Positions 10,469 to 24,589 of a stretch of DNA of 64,000 bases are shown here, piece after piece. The DNA lies in NCBI GenBank assembly GCA_012932295.1, contig JAAONU010000014.1, forward strand, positions 20,674,065 to 20,738,064. Reading direction: 5' to 3'. Below the pieces are notes generated by a model, which was not told where the DNA came from, made no database searches, and worked only from the letters and a program-made list of their open reading frames with translations. Position 1 is the first letter of the stretch; the number at the start of each line of letters is the position of its first letter. A program made the position numbers and the translations under genes. This DNA comes from Cyclina sinensis (Eukaryota; Mollusca; Bivalvia; Venerida; Veneridae).

Positions 10469-13442
10469 CTGTAATCATACAATACATTAATTACATTTAA
10501 AATACGGCTATCGCTTTAAATAAAGTTATTTTCGTTAACCTTGATAATCATATATTCTTTACCGTTAAACAGTCACGTCTGTAATCATACAAATGATGTG
10601 CTTATAATGCAAGTTATAGCACTTCTTTACACAAGGCTTTGGCTTAAGCCATAAACATCTTAAGGATTTGTTTTAATTGCACAATCATGTACTCAGACTT
10701 TTTTCACAAAAAATATATCAAAAAAGATAAAAGAATACTCCATTTCATAATTGTACCTAAAACACGTGTGTTCAAAGTAAATAACTTCTGAAACGGGCGC
10801 CAAATGTTGTTTTACATTTATGGTGTTAAACTGTGGAAAACAGGGGAGGAAGTGGGTGGGGGTGGAAATACTATATTTTCAACCTATTTAGCTCGACGAA
10901 AGGTGAAGAGTAGTATGTATTTTATACATGTTTTGTCAGGAAATTGCGATGTTAATTAAACATTTCATTACATTTAACACGTGTTATAACAACAATGCAA
11001 TCTTCGTGAAAATATACCATTTTCTTGTATTCAAGTATAAGGGAAGCCCAGTATGTGGTTACAAATATCATACTGAGTCCTTCTGAGGACATAATTTATT
11101 TATTATTATTATCATTATCTTTTTTATAACTTAGTTAGAATTAATAAACATCGAATATATATTTGGAAGTAATTTTTCATTCAAGCCATATACATTTCAG
11201 CAACGCCTAAAAGCATTTGAATTTCACAAATCTCACCGTATTCTTCTGTTGCATTCAGTTTGAATCAATTTGAAAGTGAATATAAATGTAACCTCCTTCA
11301 TCCCTAAGCTCGAGACCACTTCAACGATTTTCTTGTATATTCCGCTAAGACTTTCAGAAACCTAATCCAGTTTAAAGTGAGTGTTTAGTTCCGGTGGTTA
11401 CAACATTTTGTATTTTAACTTAGAAAAAAGAAGGTTTTTCTTCAAATAAAAACTTTGCTATGTTGGTCAGAATGTCCTTCTCCTCGTTTTGCTTTGCCGT
11501 AATGAAAGATTACGGCTGTAACAGTTATTGTTTAATATTATCTATTTTAAAGATCGCTTTTAAAGTTAAGGCGAAATATACCTTTAGCACGTGATCTTTA
11601 CACTCAACGCTCATTCGTTGGATTAAAAATGGGTCAATAATCATCGAATTGTTTTCTCTTCTCTACTTTATGTGGTCAATATTTTATACATTTAATTCAC
11701 ATTTAGCAAACGAGTTTTAACTCTTTTACTTCTAAACTTTATCTACTGTTGTTTAAATTTTATACCATTTAGCACAAGGGTTAAAACTTAAATAGAATTC
11801 TTCCAAACATTTTTGTAAGGCAGTTCCTTAGCTTACAAAGTCGTTACTGACTCAGGTTAAAGATATGTTGCCTTTTAGATTGGTCTTACGTTAAAGAGAC
11901 ATGTATGGAAAAAGTAAATATTCGATTTCATTTTCATCATGAACAGAAGATTAACGAGTATCGAATTTTCTGAAGACCATATAAGAAGGCATCTGTTGTA
12001 CTTTGCAAATATTTAATCTCGTGTAGTAATCTGGAATTTCTTTCTTCCCCATTAAACGTAATTTATTATTTTCAATTTCTGCCATTCGACCGTCAGCTAT
12101 TTGTTTTGGTTTTATTGCTTTGCCAATACTTTCTGCCGAGATAATCTTGAGTTATACAGGAATCTAAACAAACAAAGGGCTAAGAGTAAATGGAATGAAT
12201 CCTGTCTGGTAAATATATTCATGTTCACTCTTCAGGACCTGTGTTTCCATTATCATACTCTTAGTTAATTAAATAAGGAAACGGGACATCAGTTTCAACA
12301 AAACGTAGAAGTCTAGATTGTGCAAGTAATTCAAGCATATTTCTTAACAGCAGGCAAAATTATCATATAATGTAACTGGTTACTTGTTTCAACAAAAAAT
12401 CTAAATTGCGCAAGTAAACCATACTTATCTTTAACGTGCGCTTGACAATAGTTTTAAAGCAATGAGTCAGCAATTGAAACAAACACAAGATCTAGACTAG
12501 AATATAAATTTTAGTGAAGCTTAACAAAACATACTTAAAGGGGGCGGAAATTTTGACAAAAAATTGCTTAATTCGCACAAGAAAAAACAAACCTATACAA
12601 ATTTGGTTCTTGCTGAACAAAAGTTACAAACACATTGCTTTACTTAAAAACTTTTTAGAAATAAAGTCATGGATACGTAAAAGCATAATATAGCATACTA
12701 GAAGAATATATGTTTCTTCTTCCAACAAAGTACTAGGAAAAAAAGAATGTAAACAAGGGCGTTAGAAATGACGTTGATGCCCTCTAATGCGCATCGCAAA
12801 TCCCTAAAACTGAACACTAAGCACGGTGAGCTTAAAATTACTTGATGCAGATTTACTTCTCATAAAGCTGACCTATGTTTGAAACTTGTGGATTCTCGCA
12901 TAATTGATTGAACACCCTTATGAAGTACAGACTCCTTTAAACTTGACATGTATACAGTAAGCACTAATAAAGAAGATTTATCTACACATGCCCAACAATC
13001 CTATAAAGGGATCTTGAAGGCCCAGTAAGCAAATACTTAAGAGTTACTGGTCCGAATCCTTTGACGTTAAAACCGTGACTCTGTTGAAGAATTAGAAAAC
13101 AATATGGTTAATCTACTCATCTTGCCTAACCATCTTGTACAGTTTGTAGAACGAGAGAGTGGTTTCTCTTGAATTATAGATCCGAAACCGTATTCGTTGT
13201 TCCTCTACTTTTAATGTCCAACTGTCAAGTAAAGATTGAAGCACTTAATAGGTGCAGTCGTTATTGTAGGTCCTATTTGGGGCTAATCTTTGACCGAGAG
13301 ACCTAAAAGAATTGAAATCATGTACTTATTATGTCTAACCAACCAACCGAAAATCAAGTTTTTGTATCCATGTGTTCTCAATTTATTGATCAGAAACGGT
13401 TTACCGACCAACCGACCGATCGACCGACCGGTATCCCCAAAC
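10469..13442. other. Start of the giant receptor intron, no recognised feature
   Basis: AT-rich sequence with no coding exon having plausible splice sites and no clear repeat. It is the 3' portion, in transcript sense, of the 22.7-kb intron between the exons at 33151 and 10468. Confidence 0.55.
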
Positions 13443-14370
13443 AAAAACTAGAACTGTGTCCATCGGACACGAATGCCCCCACTATGCATAAGTGCTCATA
13501 AACAAGAGCATGTATATCCTGTATGTAAGATTTTTTCTGTACATATACCTAAAATGATCTACAGTTAAAGTTATGTACATGTTAAATTTAATTACAATGT
13601 AAAATTTATATGTTCAATTATTTATATGGTATATAGTGAAAAAATCAACAAAGGGCCATAATTCTGTTAAATATGGTCACAGCAAAAATTCCTTCCTTTA
13701 CTACCATCTACACATTAAAGCTGTTCATCCCTGGAAGTTTAAGCAAAATCTTCCATCCGGTTAAAGAGGAGTTGCGTTCACAAAATTTCTATATGGTATA
13801 TAGTGAAAAAATCAACAAAGGACCATAATTCTGTTAAATTTGGTCACAGCAAAAATTCCTTCCTTTTCTTCAATCTACACATTAAGGTTGTTCATCCCTG
13901 GAAGTTTAAGCAAAATCTGCCATCCGGTTTAAGAGGAGTTGCGTTCACAAAATTTCTATATGGTATATAGTGAAAAAATCAACAAAGGGCCATAATTCAG
14001 TTAAATTTGGTCGCAGCAAAAATTGCTTCCTTTACTACGATCTACACATTAAGGTTGTTCATCCCTGGAAGTTTAAGCAAAATCTGCCATCCGGTTTAAG
14101 AGGAGTTGCGTTCACAAAATTTTTAGTGAAAAAAATCAACAAAGGGCCATAATTCTATTAAATTTGGTCGCAGCGAAAATTCCTTCCTTTACTACCATCT
14201 ACACATTAAGGTTGTTCATCCCTGGAAGTTTAAGCAAAATCTGCCATCCGGTTTAAGAGGAGTTGCGTTCACAAGATTTCGGGACGTACGGACAGACGTA
14301 CGGACGGACGGACGGACTGACGGACGGACAAGTGCAACGCTATATGCACCCCACTTTGTGGGGGCATAAA
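13443..14370 (+). mobile_element. Pearl/Helentron-like non-autonomous element with four 167-bp core repeats
   Basis: The left end begins near AACTAGAACTGTGTCCATCG and CGAATGCCCCCACTATGC. The core has four head-to-tail units starting with ATATGGTATATAGTG at 13624, 13791 and 13958 (spacing exactly 167), the fourth lacking the first 15 or so bases near 14120. It is followed by a GGAC/ACGG microsatellite (14282-14331) and an ending in which CCCCAC and GTGGGG form a hairpin just before GCATAAA. Tandem core, ACGG-type microsatellite and 3' hairpin match the pearl elements described in oysters, later grouped with Helentron-associated non-autonomous elements. No protein is encoded. Confidence 0.8.
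14282..14331. repeat. GGAC-type microsatellite inside the element
   Basis: A run of GGAC/GTAC tetranucleotides (ACGGACGGACGGACGG with interruptions) lies directly 3' of the 167-bp core, in the usual place for a pearl-type element. Confidence 0.85.
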
Positions 14371-15449
14371 AAAGGAAACAGTCCAAATGCAAATGAAACT
14401 TTAAGCAAGAAAATTATGGCATGTAAGCAAAATGCAGTAACACTGTATTAGAGAGAGGGTGTGCTGCTTGATTTAGTTTTACGTAATGTTTGCAGGTTTG
14501 GCACTGCTACAGCACAATGTACATGTTGTATTCTTAAACTAAACATACAAATAAAGAATGCATTCTTTGAAACAAAAACAAATTCAGTTAACTCTGAGTG
14601 TAAGCTACGTCGAACTTTCTCGTTCTATTTAGTCAAACATATAGAAGACAAATTGTTTAAGGTTTCAAGCAGCCTCCGCCATGTGAGTTTCTATTTATTT
14701 AAGTCCGCTTTAGAAACAACTTTCCAAAATTCAGTAACGATGGGTGAAATTGCATCAACAAGTATTGGCTTATGTTAGGTTTTAATTTTACAGCTTAATT
14801 TGCTAAAGAAATATCAATTTCCTAGAACAAAACTGGCATTATTGTTCGATACTTTTCGTAAAATTTAATCGCTTAAGTTAGATTATCATTTTTGTGTCGT
14901 TTCAGTCGAAACGTATGGGAACCTTGAATAAGATTAAGTTTCCTTTAGAGAACATTAACGATACGCTTTAGCTCAACATTCTAAAATGACAATTTAATAG
15001 AAAGTTCCAGAAGCAAAGTGCATAATATTTCATTTATAATGCATGAGCGTGGGTTTTAAGTCGGATGACAAACTTTTATCTTATTTGCAGACTGGGAATT
15101 TTAGTAAAAGTACAACATCGGCCTAGAAGTTCAAGGCTTCTCCTAACAGTCGTAAAAACAGTGTTATCTATTTAAAACGATTTTAAAGATTAACACTTCA
15201 TGCGGTATTATCAGCTATACATGTACACTATGTATGATAAAGAGTCTTATATATCGTTAGACACTCCGAGATAATTTATTAATTGATATTAACAATTTAA
15301 TCTAATAAATGTGATGGTTCTGGAATAATAAACGACTGATTAAAAACTCATCAAGATGCGAGAACTAGATTCGTTTTTTCATGACTATGTACGTAAATGA
15401 CGGCGGTCGCAATGAAAACAATTTTCATTAGCAATACCATTTATCCAAA

Positions 15450-15540
15450 TACTAAGCCTTAAAGTAGATACAGATGTTTGGTTGTACGCTCATCATGCGT
15501 CCAGTATGTACTTTAAGAGACTCGGGGGAATGGCTTCTTC
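15450..15540. repeat. Short dispersed repeat, copy A
   Basis: GATGTTTGGTTGTACGCTCA followed by TCATGCGTCC near 15473-15502 matches GATGTTTGGTTGTTCGCTCA followed by TCAAGCGTCC near 19397-19425. Similarity extends weakly on both sides (AAGCC/ATGCC-TAAGTGGATA before, GGAATGG/GGAATAATGG after). The family is unknown. Both copies are in the same orientation. Confidence 0.45.
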
Positions 15541-15821
15541 TGGCAAAAGCATTTTGCATAACAGAACAGTACAATGCCAAAATGCTCTCAAAATGAAAGC
15601 TTTTTTGTGTTCACGTAGAGCTCTATTCCTCATAACGTTGTCCCTACATAATTGTTTTCTATAATTCTATGATGAAAATTGTTAACATAGATCAAAATCA
15701 TATATCAAAATTATATTGAACTTTGTTAAAATAGATCAACAAGCAAAGAAAAATGCAAATTTCTAAGGAAATTAAGTTTATCAACGAATGGTAAATTGCT
15801 TAATGTCACACCATTTAATAT

Positions 15822-17371
15822 ATACTGCTCAACTTTTGCTAAGCACCAAATGTTTTAGTGTGAATATTTTCGGTAATGATTTGATCACTGTCGTAAAAAT
15901 GATTTTCAATGTCAATTTCTTACTTACTCAATTTAATTGAAGGACAAATTTAACATATTTTACTGGTTTTGCATTAGCTATGTACCACAGAAGAGGAATA
16001 CCCCCTATATCCAAGATTTTTGGGCACGCAAATTGTTTTCCAAATTTTCACAACCCCATTTATGTTTACAAGTTAAGACTCAGCAGGGTGTGTATGATCC
16101 ACTGCTTACGACAACTGCTTGGCAACGCATTTTCATGCTCCCTATGAGGTTTCCGATATTCCTAGCGGGAATGGAGGTCCATTCTTGCACCAACATGGCC
16201 TGGATGCTTCTAGGTTGCACCTGGCGAGCTGATATCCGTACCTGCAGCTCATTTCACTGGTTATGGTCAGGTGATCGAGCTGGCCAGTCAAGGATCTCGA
16301 TACCCTCCCCCTGCAGGTAGTGCTGGACCACCCAGGCTATGTGGGGACGCGCATTATCGTCCATTCAGATGAACTGATATCCCACTGCCCCGTCATACAG
16401 CCTAACCTGGGTGTCTAACATCTCATCGAAGTACCGCTGATCAGTCAAAGTACCTCTGTTTAGCACAAGGTCAGTCCGTCCGTCCAAGCTGATGCCTCCC
16501 CACACCATAACTGACCCACCCCCATAGCAGTCGTGCTTAGCAATATTTCCGGCTTGAACCTTTCCTAAGGTCTTCTCAAAACTCTCGCACGTCTGTCAGT
16601 AAAGTCAAGGCAAAACCTAGACTCTTTAGTGAAGAGAACATGCCTCCAGTTTTGTCTGGTCCACTTACCTTGCTCCCTCGCCCATTCCAAACGGGCCTGG
16701 GCCTCTTATACAGGGTCTTCTTAATAAATTACCCACGTGCAACCTTCTACGCAACGTCTGAGTACAAACATTGACCCCAGAAGCATTAAGAAGGTCATTA
16801 CGAAGATGCGTTGCTGTTGCAAACCGTCCTCGACGGGCCTGGATAATCAAGAATCTGTCTTGAGCTGCTTCCGTCCCCCTTTATTTGCCTCGTCCATGCC
16901 TCCTGATGGGTGTACCATACTGCCGGTACCTTGTTAAAGCTATGGTGATGATGGTGTGGTGTACACCAAGCGCCACACCAACCTCACAGTGGGTGGCCCC
17001 CTGCTCAACCATCCCACCAGCCCTCTACATCTCTGCTTCACTCAAATTCCGTCTAATCATAACGTTTGCCATGTCAAAGTCACCAATGTTAAAAAGTCTG
17101 ACCTTTAAATGGCCATGAATTTGTTATGTCGGTTTATAAAGATAATAATTTGTTTCTGCTCCCACTAAAAAAAGGAAAAGAAAAAAAAACCAGGGTGCAT
17201 GCCTTCTGCGACCACGTGTCGAGACCTACCCGATAAAACAGCTTGCTGTTAGGTTGGGGCCATCTCCAAACATTCCTGAATCAAACTATGCAAAATGAAT
17301 AACCGAATCCTATTTATACTTTTCGTAATATAGTGAGAAACTTTTGGTGCTTAGCAAAAGTTGAGTAGTAT
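15822..17371. mobile_element. Tc1/mariner-type DNA transposon copy, about 1.55 kb, decayed
   Basis: Terminal inverted repeats of at least 28 bp lie at 15823-15850 and 17343-17370. They start TACTGCTCAACTTTTGCTAA (left) and TACTACTCAACTTTTGCTAA (right, complement), with one mismatch, and include the TA expected from target-site duplication. The interior holds a minus-strand transposase relic. Length, TA ends and protein are typical of Tc1-like elements, although these inverted repeats are short. The copy sits in the large receptor intron. Confidence 0.92.
16075..17072 (-). pseudogene. Tc1-like transposase pseudogene
   Basis: Read from the ATG at 17072-17070, the relic shows the N-terminal helix-turn-helix region (MANVMIRRNLSEAEM), then DRFLIIQARRGRFATATHLR and LLNASGVNVCTQTLRRRLH typical of Tc1 transposases. 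These are followed by RHVLFTKESRFCLDFTDRRA, the GGGSVMVWGGISLDG block and MDDNARPH. In-frame stops occur at 17025-17027, 16881-16883 and 16365-16367. There are frame shifts around 16690 and 16570. In the first catalytic motif the usual FTDESRF reads FTKESRF (codon at 16625-16627), so a catalytic Asp is lost. The third motif (SPDLNPIEH-like) is deleted. The family normally has about 340 residues. It is certainly inactive. Confidence 0.9.
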
Positions 17372-19374
17372 TATCAGGCAAGAATTGACCCTTGTCTTTT
17401 AGACATTTGGTATTGTTGAAAAGAGTTAACACATTTTGTAAAATGAAAAGGCTTAAAACATTCTGTATATAAAATCGCCAAAAAATATATTTAGAATTTT
17501 AAAAGTAAAACAGAAAGAAGAGTCTTAAATTGTTGCACATTTCTCAATCATACAACAATTCTGTGACAGATTTGAATTGAAGTTTTAACCAGACTGTTTG
17601 TCCGCTTTAAAGTGTTAAGCATTAAAAAATACAGAAGAACTCAACTGCATCGTCAATTTTCTACAAATATTAACGAATAGGAAACATTTTTTTGCAAGCA
17701 GCAGATTTTTGTTACATCTTTCCTGCAATGTCTGTGATTTGCTTTTGCAATATAAACATTTCCTCTTGTAGTAATCAAGAATTTTCCTCCTTTCTGCCTT
17801 ACAAGCAATTTATTACCTTCATTCCTGGCATTCGGCTGTTCAGATATTTATACTTTTATGATTGGGGTATTCTGAGTTATAATTATAGGGAATGAAACAA
17901 ACATGCTCTTTGTAAAAACAGTATTAGCTCAGTTTCTGGGCACAGTGCATTTTATTTAGGACAAGCGAAAAACGGACCTTTCTTTTTCGAAAGGCATTTG
18001 ATAACAATTGGCCATTTTAAGCCCGTTTCACTTACAATGAAACGATATAACTGAATATCATGATTTACATAAAACATGTTTAAGTTTTTCCTTAAACGTA
18101 CTGAGTGCCAAAGATATCTCATTGAAATAGCAGAATATCTTGATTTAACTACTAGACTAAAGACAAAAATCCGTTAAAACTTTGTCTTAGCTTACTGATT
18201 TTGATAAGAAAAGATTTATATAATGATAGACAGTACCAAAATAAGGGAAGACTGTATAAAAACAAGGGAATGAAGATCTATTAAAAAGTTTGTATACGTA
18301 ATTTTCTACCTTTGGAAGCTGAAGTCAAACTGTTAAGCCATACATCTCCCGAAAATTATACTTATGTCAACTGTTCTCAACAAAAGATAAATCACTTGAT
18401 AACTGGTTAAGTTTTTTTATGATTTATTAAAATTCTAGTACTTTTTGACATTCATTTGATATTTTTTCAACACGGTTAATATAAACATCACAGCTAAAAC
18501 CATTTTACCAGAAAATAACTTTGTAGCAACGAAAAGAGAAAGTTGAGAAGTCAATTTCAGGGAGAATCAATTTTAGAAGCTTCACTTGCGTAAAACATTT
18601 GTTCAACTACCAGTGTTACATTACTAAAAAGCACTTGACAGCATGGGATTTATTTTCATAATGGATAAAAATAAGCAATGGAATGGGGGAAAACACAATT
18701 TAAAACAACATTTAAAGTAGAGAAAATATCAAAGTTTTAATCAAGATAATTATTAAGCGTCGATTGCTTTTGTTCTACAAATTTACTAGACATTATTTTT
18801 TGTTATCTCATTTTAGTGTAGAACCCAGAAAGGCCAATTTTAATAAAGCATTTCTGTACGTTACAGCTTAGTAACTGTTTGGAGTTAAGTATGTTCTTTT
18901 TGCCTAAATAAGTATTAAAACCATTTTAAAACTCTTAAAACCCCGTAACTATTCGTAATATAACGAATTTTATTGGTACGCCTGGGATATTAACTTGATA
19001 TTATTCGAACGTTAGGTAACTTATACAGATGAAACGCGAGGTAGTAATAAGATAATACTGTTTGCTAAGAAAACATTTTAAAAGGTTTACTTTTAATATG
19101 TTGATGTTAATATAATATCAACACTTTCAATCAATTATTTCTAATAACCAGAATTTCTATGGAAATTCAATCACATTATTAAATTTACGATAAAACCGTG
19201 TACGCTATATAGCCTTTTTTATTTTATCTAACCAATGTGATGTTATGGTGAATTAACTAGCAAAACCAGACTCAATGAGGGGAGAGATATCGAATTTGTT
19301 CGCTGACAGCGTTATGCGGATGACATCGCCTGCCATGAAAACAAATTTAATAACTGGAACTATTTACCCTTGTA

Positions 19375-19460
19375 ATTATGCCTAAGTGGATATTGATGTT
19401 TGGTTGTTCGCTCATCAAGCGTCCCGTCTGGACAACGTGGAATAATGGGAATTTGCATTT
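19375..19460. repeat. Short dispersed repeat, copy B
   Basis: This is the partner of the segment near 15473; about 28 of 30 bases agree in the best block. It is not explained by any recognised element. Confidence 0.45.
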
Positions 19461-19823
19461 TGTGGGTTACAACAAGCCATCAACATAACTAATGAACAAT
19501 ACTGCTTCATTAGAAATTCACAAGAGTATAACTAACAGGACAAAATACTAAAATAGCTTATCTTTACACTTGTTTACAAAGGCATACCCTATACGTTAGG
19601 TTATTACATATTCTTCAAAAGCATATGCATGTGAATGATACTCAGTCTGAACGAATTAGTTCCAAATGTCAAGAAGTCAGTCAATTATACAATAATACAG
19701 AAAACTTACGGTATTAATGTTATTCTTTATAAACGAAGTTGGTGTTCTTTCAGTGGGTAGCGATTTATTACAAAATAAACACTTTCATTGTGTCTAAATG
19801 CCTAAGGAAAAATAAATATTAAG

Positions 19824-19861
19824 TTATTATTATTATTATCATCATCATTATTGTTGTTGTT
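19824..19861. repeat. Trinucleotide microsatellite (TTA/TCA/TTG)
   Basis: Consecutive TTA, TCA and TTG triplets form an interrupted microsatellite. Confidence 0.85.
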
Positions 19862-22800
19862 AGGATACGTATCTTTCCGTACAATGTTAAAACCTCGATC
19901 AATTAAACGAATTAGATATTCACAGCGCAGATTTTACTGAAACGAAACTGCATTAATGTGAAACAAATAAAAAACTAAAATGCTCGTCTAATTTTCAAAT
20001 AGCCAAAAATGACGTAGAAATATGAAGATGAAATAAAGAGCTCAGATAGACATTTGGTGTTTGTTAGCAAAGACTTTTATTAGCACTTGACAACAAGTTG
20101 CACATACCAAGTCTGAGTTGTTCCTGAAATAGTCTAAAAGGATTTGTTAATCAATATACGTTTGCTAATTTCTGAAATTGTTATCCATTGTTGTTGTTGT
20201 TGTTTGTTCTTTAGTAAGTATTAAGAATTATTATTCCGTTTTACTTAATGTATAATAAGAAGACTGACAGACTCATGTGGTGAGTTTTTTTATTTGTTTG
20301 ATATTGTGACATTGTCACTTTATTGCAGAACTAGGATACACTAAGATCCTTTAAAAAATTGCAACCTGTTAGCAGTGTGCTTTCGCGACATCAGGTTCTT
20401 CCTCACTCGTATATAGCTGAAATTCCATACAGATTCTGTAACGAATTTAACGAATAAATGTCGTCTAACCCTAAATAGCTGTTGCACATTTTTTAAAAAG
20501 GAATTTCTTTAAGAGTAATTTCGTTTAAATTTGGAACCGTGCAGCAGAAATTCAATTGTGTTATCAATTAGCTTTTAAGAGCAACGAATAAAATATTTTC
20601 CAGAGAGATTTCCTACCGTATCCGTTCTAAAAATTTGTTCCAAACAAAATGTCTTTTTCTAAAAATAATCAAACTCACCTCACTGCTCCTATTATTTTCT
20701 ATGTCTGCCTTTTGACCGTGTGTTCTTTGTTTATGTTTTATTAATGCTTGATACTTTCTGCTTAGAAAAATATCTGACTAATTGAACCAATTTAGAATAC
20801 AGCTTCCTTACGTCATACAGTTGTTTATAAAAGGTTCAGGGATACAATCTACCAAACATTATGAAACATTATTTCAAAGTCAGATATCAAATACCACAAA
20901 TTATATAAGTCTGAAAATGTCTTTTCTGAAAACAAATGCTGATTCAGTAATTTCATATTCGATGAAGACAGAAAAACGACGTTCAAACACTAATAAACAG
21001 AAACACGTCTGACATACACAAACACGATCTAGTCTAAAATGTGAGAAAACTTATTTCGCTTTAAATAATTCATTTTAATATTTATATCTTGTTTTTGACT
21101 GTTTGTTATTGTTTCAGTTTTATCAATTCTCAAATGAATGATACTCAGAGAAATATTGGAAGCTAAACAAACAAAACAAGCAAATGACCTTTTGTTTTAA
21201 CAGTCAGAATAAACTGAATCTTGTCAATAGATACAAAAACGCATTAGGATCAATCAAATTCCAGCACAAACTAATTTTTTCAAGAACATACATTCGGCCA
21301 TCCACTCATGACAAAAGTTTTAAGATTATACTAGTTATTAATGTTATTGCTGCTGCTGTCATTGTTTTGTTGTTGTTGTTGCATTTTTCAACACTCTTCG
21401 GAACTCTCATTTATATATTTCAGATATTGCCTAGCAACCTCATACAGACTTCGATTTGCATCATTTGTCTAAAATGTCGTGGGAATTTAATAGTCTAAAA
21501 GGGATTTCACCATTTGTACTTTTAATTATTTTAAATCTTTTTGTAAATGAAACAGGCATTAAAAGTGGTTTTCAAAAAAGAAGGAAAACATTTTATTTGT
21601 GAATTTGCATACATGCTGTGGACAAAAGCTTTACTATAACTGCCAATACTGCTGCGAATAAATGCTTACTGAAGTATTATGTAATATCAGTTAACAGTGC
21701 AGCACAAATATAACAGTTTAACAACATTAAACTCATGGAAACCCTTGTCACAATAACTTATTAAATACGGTATACGTTATGCCACTTGTCTGTTTACATA
21801 CATTACTTAGTATTTTATGTCAATTCACGAATAGTATTAGTAACCACCAGCGGGTAGTTAAGAGTTTTCAATGTTTATAATTAATATTATCTCTACTTTA
21901 AAGAGATTTTTAGGAATATGTCCTAAAATAGTTCCGGGTAAATAAGCTGGTTGTGAGGAATAAATGATCTCAATAAACCTAAAATAATGATACAACTGAC
22001 GCGTTGTAAAACAAGTCGTAAGTCTACGTGGGACGATATCAGATTTTAGTATTACGGACTCATGTGTAAGTTTAAAAAATGATAAACAGTTTAATGTTCA
22101 AAACACCATTTAAGCTTGAATAAACCCTCCGCCCTGCACACTGATTTTTTTTTCACAAGGCCGATGAAACATTAAGTGGTATACATGAAGATACAAATAC
22201 CTTTGAAGAAGGAGAAAATAAATATCGTAATGTAGTTTCATTTCACAACATCTTGAACATAAACTGAAACTGGTGTCACTAGAAAACCTGCCAAGACCTT
22301 TAATTTAAATCCTTACTGGTCAAGTACGCTGAACAAAGTGGTCTCTTAAAACGCATAATAAGTGGTGTAGGTAGGTTTACTAACTAACACTCGTAATGAT
22401 CCTTTAACATTTAGTAACCTGTTACCATATCCCACTACAATCAAGGAAAGAAATAATGATTAGCTTTGCGCGTGTTCTTTCGTGTGATGTTAAAATCTCT
22501 ATAAACTTATCGAAAATGAATAGCAATTTTACTGTATTAATTCGTCTTCTTATTTAAAGCTACATATATATCTGGTGGAAATGTTTTAACTGATGCGTAT
22601 GGTATTAGCAATGTTTCACTGAGTGCAATCAAAATCAATTACAACATTGCTCTGGATTTTACCACATGGCTTTTCGTAAGGATTTGCCGAATTTATGGTC
22701 TCAAGAAGCCAATAATTTAATATAGAATTTTCTTTGCCATTTCATCCTAAATACTCCATTTGTTTGCACGCAATACTGTCATGGAAAAATCGGAAATGAC

Positions 22801-24589
22801 AAAGTAAAATAATGTGTCTTATACAGACAAAGAAAGTGTTTTTGTCTGTAGTATTTCATGTTTTATCAAACTTATCAAAGAAAATGATTACGACCAAATT
22901 TGTTTTGCCAGAAAAATGAATTTACTGATACCTTTCATGTTAACATTTTTGCATATTTACTTCTTACTTTTATACTGCTTTTTATACGCAGACTTCGGGT
23001 ATGACAATAAACATGTTCTATTGCTATTATATTCGTATATTAATAAAAAAGTCTGCGTAAAAGGGCACAATTCAAATAAATAATGCACTGACTCAAAAAT
23101 TCATTTACTTTCAATGAAAAAACTTAGCTGAATCTGTCATCTAATCGTGTACAGGAAATCAAATGTTATACACTAAATGAAAGTGATATTAGAATTAATA
23201 GACGTCACACATTTTCCATCAGACCTAAGCAATCAATCCACACTACATGATTTCCACATCATTTCCAAAACATGACAATGTTTTTCAAAATTTGCACAAA
23301 TACGCTGACTGCCCGTGAAGTTTATCTGGTGTAACAAGTAATTAATAATCCCCGACACAAAGTCCCTTGGGACTGAGTTTCCAGGAAATAAATGCCAAGC
23401 TTTTTTCCTAATACCGATTGGCAGAATAACATTGAATATTTCATTGAAAAAAGATAAAACTATAATGTACAAAAATAAAAGTTCCAAATACGAATCCGCA
23501 AACAAATTGTTTAAAATAATGTGTACCAAATAATGATAAAAAATGTAAAGTTACGCAAAAGACGCCACATGTTAGTAAAGGATTTGCAATTTTGATTTTA
23601 GTGTCGGTATCCTAAAATATCAAAAGGCAGGCAGTGCATGGACGTCAAAATTATAACACTAGATTATTTGCTCGCTCATGTGGTCTTTAGTTTGAAATAT
23701 TTCGACAGCATTTTATATTAAATAATGCAAGAGGGATTGTCCATTTTGTGATGCCGTAATTACATTAGCACGCATTCTACGATCTGAGCAGAATAATTCG
23801 TTTTGCTTACGCAAGTTGTTCTTGTAGCATGTTACATTTCCTTTCTGTTGACAGTCAATAAATAAAAAGTCTGTGAATTACATATTATTCCCTTAAATAA
23901 AAATAAAGTTAATCTGCTTATAACGCTATAAGACAGAGCCAAATTATCATTTCCTATTTCCTGTATGTTAACAAAAGAATACGCTGTCGTATGTTATTTT
24001 TAAAGCAGATTGACAGACCTGTTGGAGTGAAAGCGGAAGCAAATGATTCAGAAAGAAACTCACTGCATTTAAATTAATTTCTAAGAGAACGAGTGCCAGA
24101 TTCTGTGAAATTGGATGAAATTAAGTTGAAATGCATTTAATTAATCCATTTGATTTCATTCACAAAGCTAGATTGAATGCGTTATCTAATCTTGTCTAGG
24201 AAATCACACGTTTTACACTACATAGATTGTTTATAGATGTACTCTATTGCAATCTTTTTTTGGATTTTCTAGAATGCCTATCTATCGTAGTTACAGGTTG
24301 AGAAGTAATGTAATATAAAAATGTTTAACGTAGATTACCCACAGAGAGTTTCAAAGGATTATATTACATGTTATAATATATGCTTATATTACAGGACCTT
24401 CACATCCAAGAGAAGAGAAGAAGCAGATGAAATAAAAAAAGTTTTTCCGTGAGTGGGATGATGGTCCCGTGCAGAGAATTGGGTGGGGGGATATCCACCC
24501 ACCCCATGTAAGTAAATAGTTAAGGTCTATGCTTTGTCCTGTCAGCAAATAACAAAGCTCTGTGTCATGCTGTTTAAGAGAAGATTTTT

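Noticed and set aside
16737..17118. Plus-strand open frames at 16737-16937 and 16885-17118
   Set aside because: They are antisense shadows of the Tc1 transposase relic, which reads on the minus strand.
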